From Pinguiococcus pyrenoidosus (Eukaryota; Sar; Pinguiophyceae; Pinguiochrysidales; Pinguiochrysidaceae), in the NCBI GenBank assembly GCA_019677205.1, contig JAAMXY010004460.1:1-10561 (forward strand): a stretch of DNA of 10,561 nucleotides, read 5' to 3'. Position 1 is the stretch's first letter. The number at the start of each line of letters is the position of its first letter. Shown piece by piece: positions 6,067-10,561 of the stretch. Under the pieces are notes generated by a model. It did not search any database, was not told the DNA's origin, and was given only the letters and a program-made list of their open reading frames with translations. The translations under genes and the position numbers were made by a program.

Positions 6067-9000
6067 ATGACGCAGAACGGCTGGAGCTTCTCCACCACTA
6101 CTGGACCGAAGCACAGGTGGGCTTTCCGGTGGTTTTCGCGCCTTTTTGGGCGGCATTTCGCCGCGAATCACCCGAACGGAAGTCTCAATCGGGTCTCTCG
6201 TCCTCTGCACGTCTTGGGAAACCTTCCGTAGACCCGCAACGCGCTTCAATCTGCTGCTGTTGGAGCATGGAGAGGTGTTCTTTCAAGACTTCAGCGTTTA
6301 CATGCTGCCTTTACCCAGCCGCGAGCGGCCGTTCTGGCGCTGCGCCAAGATGCGGCAGCAAGGAAGGCTCAAGCTATGCAGCCGGAGCCTGTGCTTCGAG
6401 CCGGCGGATATGCAGGCTCCGCTGCTGAAGTTTCCGCTGCGCAGCGTCCGCGGCGGCATCCGCTACAACCCCGTGGACACCACGGAGTGCGAGCTCAGCG
6501 ACCTCGACGGCGAGAAGCTCTTCCGCTTCATGACAGACGCGGTGATCGAGATGAAGGAGGGCGGCCGCATCGGCCCCTTTGAGCAGCACATGCGAGGCAG
6601 AGACGGCCCCGGCGGTCCGGCCGCGACCAACCGGCCGTCGCCGCCCGGCGCTCGGCGGAGCGGCAGTGGCTCCATGGGATCGATGCCTGGCTCGTCGCGC
6701 AGCCGAGCGCATGACAAGGACGAGGACTGGACGTTCCTGTTCGCCCTGGTGCACACGTCGACGGACCACTTCAGCAGGGCGGTGAGCAAGATCATGGACA
6801 TCGTCAAGGTCGTGGTGGAGCGGGGCATCAGCGCCGAGAACGAGCTGCTGGAGCCGCTGCTGCGGGATCTGCAGGGGGACATCCTGAACTTTGATTCCAT
6901 GCATCTGGTGAACTTCCGCGAAAAGATCCTCATGCAGCACCCGATGCCCGTCAACCGGGTGATCCCGCTGCTGAAGCTGCCGGGCTGCCTCATGGTCACG
7001 GACGCACGGGTGTACTTCCAGCCCTCCGAGCTGAACAACACCGGAGAGGCGGTCCTGTCCTTCGAGCTGCGCGCCATCCGGGCGCTGTACAAGCGGCGGC
7101 ACGTCCTGAAGCATGTCGGCCTCGAGTTCTTCCTCGACTCGGACGCGCGGGTTCAGAACCACAGCGGTCCGAGCTCGGGGTTTTTCTTCGCCTTCGAGAC
7201 CAGCAACGAGCGCGATGCCATCTACCAGCTGATCGCGAGGGAGTGCGCAAAGACGTCGAGAGGGGCGCGAGCGAAGGCCCCTCTCTCGCTCGGCGGGAAC
7301 TGGGAGCCGGCGGCGAGCTACACCTCGTCGATCCAGTCGAACCTGAACAAGCTGACGCGCCTCTGGCAGGAGCGCCGCATCTCGAATTTTGAGTACCTGC
7401 AGCACCTGAACACCATCGCTGACAGGAGCACGAACGACCTGACGCAGTACCCCGTCTATCCGTGGGTCATCGCGGACTACAGCAGCTCGACGCTGGACTT
7501 GTCGTCGCCGGACACGTTTCGCGACTTGAGTCGGCCCATCGGCGCGTTGAACCCAACGCGCCTGGAGGGCTTCAAGGAGCGCTTCAAGACCATGCCAAAG
7601 GAGGATCGAGAGCTTGGCATCCCGCCGCCCTTCCTGTACGGGACGCACTACTCGACGCCCGGCTACGTCCTCTTCTTCCTGCTGCGCTCGTCCCCGGAGC
7701 ACATGCTTTGCCTGCAGAACGGGCGGTGGGACTCGCCCGACCGCATGTTCATCAGCATCCAGCGGACGTGGGATAGCGTGCTGCAGAACACGGCGGATCT
7801 GAAGGAGCTCGTTCCCGAGTTCTACTCCGGAAACGGAGACTTCCTCACGAATTCCCAGGGTCTTGATCTCGGCATGACGCAGCGGCGGGATCGCGTGGAC
7901 GACGTTGAGCTGCCGCCGTGGGCCAAGTCGCCGCGCGACTTCGTCCGGAAGTGCCGGAAAGCGCTGGAGAGCGAGTACGTCTCGGAGCACCTGCACTTGT
8001 GGATCGACCTGATCTTTGGCTACAAGCAGAAGGGCCATGCTGCGCTCGAGTCGGACAATCTGTTCTACTACCTGACGTACGAGGGCGCCGTGGACTTAGA
8101 CAGCTTCGACAGCACGGAGCGCGCCGGCCTCGAGGCGCAGATAAGCGAATTCGGGCAATGCCCACGCCAGCTCTTCTCCGCCGCGCATCCGAGCAGGAAT
8201 AGCCCGATCCTGGCCAGCGAGCCGGCCGACACCAAGCCCGCTTCCGAGTCGACGCCGGCACGGAGGGGCACGATTGAGGACGTTCTGAATTCCATGGAGG
8301 GAAGGCCGTCCTATCTTCCGGAAAGTCCGCTCGAGACGCCAATCGTCACCAGCGATCTGTCGGCGCTCCTCAACAACGAAAGCAAGGAGAGTCGGTCGGA
8401 GGCAAAGAGCGACGATCCGGCGTCCGGTGGGTTGATGAAGGTCATGTCCTTCTTGACACGCACTCGCTCAGAGGACAGTGACCAAGTCGACAATACGACG
8501 GCTCAGCCAGCCTCGTCAATAAGTCCCTGGCTGACCACGGAGAGCAGCTTGGACAGCGATCCCGTGCTGAGCGGAAAGGTTGCGACGATCACAGTGGCGC
8601 TGCCCGAGGCCCTCGAGCCCAAGGAAGCAAGCTTCTCCGACGATCATCCCGAGCTGAGCCTGCAGGCAAGTCGCGTCGACAGGCTGCGGGACGGCGCCGG
8701 CAGCACCAAGGCGGATCCGTCGTCGGGCATGCTGCTGCGAGCCCCTCCCGCGGCGCTGACCGGCTGGGGATTTGGCGAGGATACGCGGATCGTGGGCAGC
8801 GTGCCCTTCAAGCTTCACGACGACCCCGTCACTTCTGTCTGGCTCGCCGACGACCTGTGCACGCTGGCGACGTCGTCGCGGGATGCATCCCTCAAGATTA
8901 CCGCACTAGAGAAGGATGCAGGCGACAAGGAGAGTGCGGGGAGCCACCTGCACAGCACGGCGCGCCTGAGACGAACCTTCGCCAGCTCGGACTTGACGCT

Positions 9001-9868
9001 GAGCAGCTGTGCGCTGACGCCCGACGGAAGCGTGGCGGTGGTCGGGAGCTGGGACAACACCGCCCTTGTTTACAATGTCGAGAGTGCTTGCGTGGTGTCC
9101 AGATGTGAGGTGCACGACGACAGCGTCAGCTGTCTGGATCTCGTCCCGGATCCTTCCGGCCTGCTGCTTCAGAACCTGGAGCAGATGTCCAAGGCGGACC
9201 CTGGGTTTCTGATCGCGACGGGAGCGTGGGACGCGACGGTGAAGCTGTGGGTCCTCAGGCTCAGCGAGAGCGGGAAGAAGGACTTTGGGTCCCACCCGTT
9301 GCTGGAGCTCTACGACATGGAAAGCCCCGTCACGTGCGTGGCGGTGGCGGGCGGCAACAGCGGTCTGGTGGACCCCACGGTGGAAGGCACGCGCGTGGCC
9401 GCCGGCGCCGACAATGGGGAGGTGGGGATGTGGGACATTACGATCCCGTCGGGCCTGCTCCTGGCGTCGGTTTGGGCAGGCGCAGAAGGGCGGCGCGGGC
9501 CGGCGGCGACCTGCTGCCGCTGGGCGTCCTGCAAGGGCAGTCTCGAGCTCTTCACCAGCGCCGTCGACGGGTGCATCAGGCGATTCGACGTTCAGGGGAA
9601 TTGCCTCTCCCGGCTCTGCCTGCGCCGGGCCTTCGAGCCCGTGGGCATCCGGAGTATTGTAACAGATGGTCAGGTCATCCTCGGCGGCTGCGACGACGGC
9701 AGCATTCGCGGGTGGAAAGCGTCCATGGAGAACGACTCCGCGGCCATTTTCACCGTCGACGAGGCGCACGCCGACGCGGTGAATTGCCTCTTCATTTCGA
9801 GGGAAGGCAAGGTCCTTGTGAGTGGCGGGGGCGACAACTGCGTGAGGATCTGGACCTTCACAGTGTGA
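6067..9868 (+). CDS. NSMAF: FAN/NSMAF-like BEACH-WD40 protein
   Basis: Proposed exons 6067-6116 and 6232-9868, with a 115-nt GT-AG intron, give about 1228 residues starting MTQNGWSFST and running into RFNLLLLEHGEVFF, which aligns with the ERFSLLLLNLEEYYFEQ start of human FAN (917 residues). Domains in order: GRAM-like (about 58-90); a low-complexity Pro/Gly/Ser insert (about 140-175); PH-BEACH (about 253-320: ALYKRRHVLKHVGLEFF); BEACH (about 391-665: QHLNTIADRSTNDLTQYP, YSSSTLDL, SEHLHLWIDLIFGYKQKG, LTYEGAVDLDS); a Ser/Glu-rich linker of about 200 residues; and about seven C-terminal WD40 blades (870-1228) ending NCVRIWTFTV, then TGA at 9866-9868. Animal FAN couples the TNF receptor to neutral sphingomyelinase 2. 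In a protist a broader BEACH role in membrane traffic or lysosome size is likelier. The long linker explains the extra length. Exon 1 is less certain than the rest: without it the first in-frame ATG is at 6302, which would cut into the conserved start. Confidence 0.88.
6117..6231 (+). other. Proposed intron 1 of the FAN-like gene
   Basis: A 115-nt phase-2 intron with donor GCACAG|GTGGGC and acceptor TTCCGTAG|ACCCGC. It joins an ATG-initiated 50-nt exon to the conserved RFNLLLLE segment. It carries TTTTCGCGCC (6133-6142) and TTTCGCCGCG (6156-6165), resembling the promoter motifs upstream. Read-through in the downstream frame stays open but has no ATG. Confidence 0.55.
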
Positions 9869-10341
9869 TGTGCTGAGATGCTGAGGGAGATCCAAGAGAT
9901 CGAAGAGCAACGGCACGAGACTCGCTGCGGCGAAACACGTCGACGTGGGGGAACCCGGTAGGCAAGGTGCTTTGCCCTAGGCAGTGTACACAGGTGACAG
10001 CAGACGTTCGCAGAAGCTCGAGCGCGGCAGACAAGTAGATGCCGGCGGCGGGGTAGTTCTCGCGAAGCGAAGAAGCAAGGCGATGTAGGATTGAGCGAGA
10101 GGTCCTCAGGACGCACGCAATAGCACGGAGAATGGTTCCATCTATCCTCATCAAGCGGAACCGAAACCTTCCGCAGGAACCTTAGAAGACCGGAAAGGAA
10201 ACTCCCGGCGCCACTTCGACCACACGGCCTCATGTCGGACGGCGGATTCCGACAGGATCTCGCTCCTCAACGTCGCTCTCTCCCTCCCGCCCCTGGCTCT
10301 CCTCCCGCCCCTGGCTCTCCTCCCGCATGTCATCGCCGGCA
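9869..10341. other. 3'-3' intergenic spacer
   Basis: A 473-bp spacer between two convergent stop codons. It holds an 18-bp tandem repeat near its right end. A minus-strand ORF of 98 codons (10154-9858) overlaps the end of the FAN-like gene and includes a helical-looking run (RSILHRLASSLREN, YLSAALELLRTSAV), but I recognise no family and see no support for expression. No polyadenylation hexamer was identified. Confidence 0.4.
10283..10326. repeat. 18-bp tandem repeat, about 2.4 copies
   Basis: The unit CCTCCCGCCCCTGGCTCT occurs at 10283-10300 and 10301-10318 without mismatch, followed by eight bases of a third copy at 10319-10326. It lies just beyond the stop codon of the minus-strand membrane protein gene, so it is probably in that gene's 3' UTR. 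Confidence 0.9.
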
Positions 10342-10561
10342 TCAGCACGGACAGCTCTCCGCGATGCCTTTGCCGATTCGAAGCGGCAGCTCCATCACCC
10401 ACAGGACCGTTTCCACCAGCCACGCGATGCAGTGCACGCCCGGGCAACAGAGAGACAGAGGGAAGGCCACGACGTACACCAGCACGCTGACCAGCATCAA
10501 GGGCAGCAGCAGCAGGCCGAAGATGCAGCCAAAGAAGGTGCCGCAGGGGCCGGCGCCCGCC
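10342..10561 (-). CDS. Cysteine-rich membrane protein, C-terminal fragment
   Basis: An open minus-strand frame enters from the right edge and ends at a TGA at 10344-10342, giving 72 full codons. It has no start in the window. It encodes a strongly hydrophobic helix (GCIFGLLLLPLMLVSVLVYV), then a cysteine-containing loop (SLCCPGVHC), a second amphipathic or membrane-associated helix (IAWLVETVLWVMELPLRIG), and a CPC C-terminus. The frame is supported by the sharp hydrophobic pattern, clustered cysteines and GC-rich third positions. I do not recognise the family. Paired cysteines next to a membrane helix could be palmitoylated or metal-binding, but that is inference. It is convergent with the FAN-like gene. 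Confidence 0.6.
   Translation of the reverse strand, partial: AGAGPCGTFFGCIFGLLLLPLMLVSVLVYVVAFPLSLCCPGVHCIAWLVETVLWVMELPLRIGKGIAESCPC

Noticed and set aside
6374-8038. Long minus-strand open frame (554 codons) opposite the BEACH gene
   Set aside because: Antisense of strongly conserved BEACH and PH-BEACH coding sequence. It is open only because of GC-rich third positions, and its Arg/Val/Leu-rich translation has no domain.
8906-9916. Minus-strand open frame of 336 codons
   Set aside because: Antisense of the C-terminal WD40 blades, which have clear WD signatures on the plus strand. The His/Ala/Arg-rich translation is typical of a shadow frame.
9878-9961. Short ORF MLREIQEIEEQ just after the FAN-like stop
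   Set aside because: Only 27 codons, in the expected 3' UTR, with no family match. Chance is the simplest explanation.

Overview
This is nuclear DNA from a GC-rich microbial eukaryote, probably an alga or other protist. The evidence is short GT-AG introns (59 to 115 nt), intron-poor genes with little space between them, and exclusively eukaryotic proteins: the gamma-secretase subunit nicastrin, the U6 snRNP protein LSM2 and a FAN-type BEACH-WD40 protein. The sequence alone does not name the species.

Layout, left to right. (1) 59-1269, plus strand: the C-terminal 288 residues of a WD40-repeat protein in five exons; its N-terminus lies outside the window. (2) 1270-1627: a spacer between two 3' ends, with coding-like scraps in two frames. 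(3) 1628-3975, minus: a complete two-exon nicastrin of 757 residues. (4) 3976-4201: divergent promoter region. (5) 4202 to about 5385, plus: a 5'-nucleotidase-type metallophosphoesterase that is visibly broken, with a frameshift at a T run, loss of the middle of the catalytic domain, and a missing C-terminal end. (6) 5405-5821, minus: a complete three-exon LSM2 of 93 residues whose first coding exon is the ATG alone. (7) 5822-6066: divergent promoter region with E2F-like sites. (8) 6067-9868, plus: a FAN/NSMAF-like protein of about 1228 residues (GRAM, PH-BEACH, BEACH, WD40). (9) 9869-10341: a spacer between two 3' ends containing an 18-bp tandem repeat. (10) 10342-10561, minus: the C-terminal end of an unrecognised cysteine-rich membrane protein.

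The six genes strictly alternate in strand, so each neighbouring pair shares either a promoter region or a 3' spacer. No pathway links them. Nicastrin and the FAN-like protein both act at membranes (intramembrane proteolysis; BEACH-type membrane or sphingolipid signalling), LSM2 acts in RNA processing, and the nucleotidase would hydrolyse nucleotides if it were intact. I found no CRISPR array, tRNA, rRNA, transposase or viral gene. The most interesting points are the one-codon LSM2 exon, the decayed or misassembled nucleotidase next to an intact LSM2, the unresolved 5' end of the FAN-like gene, and the unexplained coding-like segment at 1270-1490.
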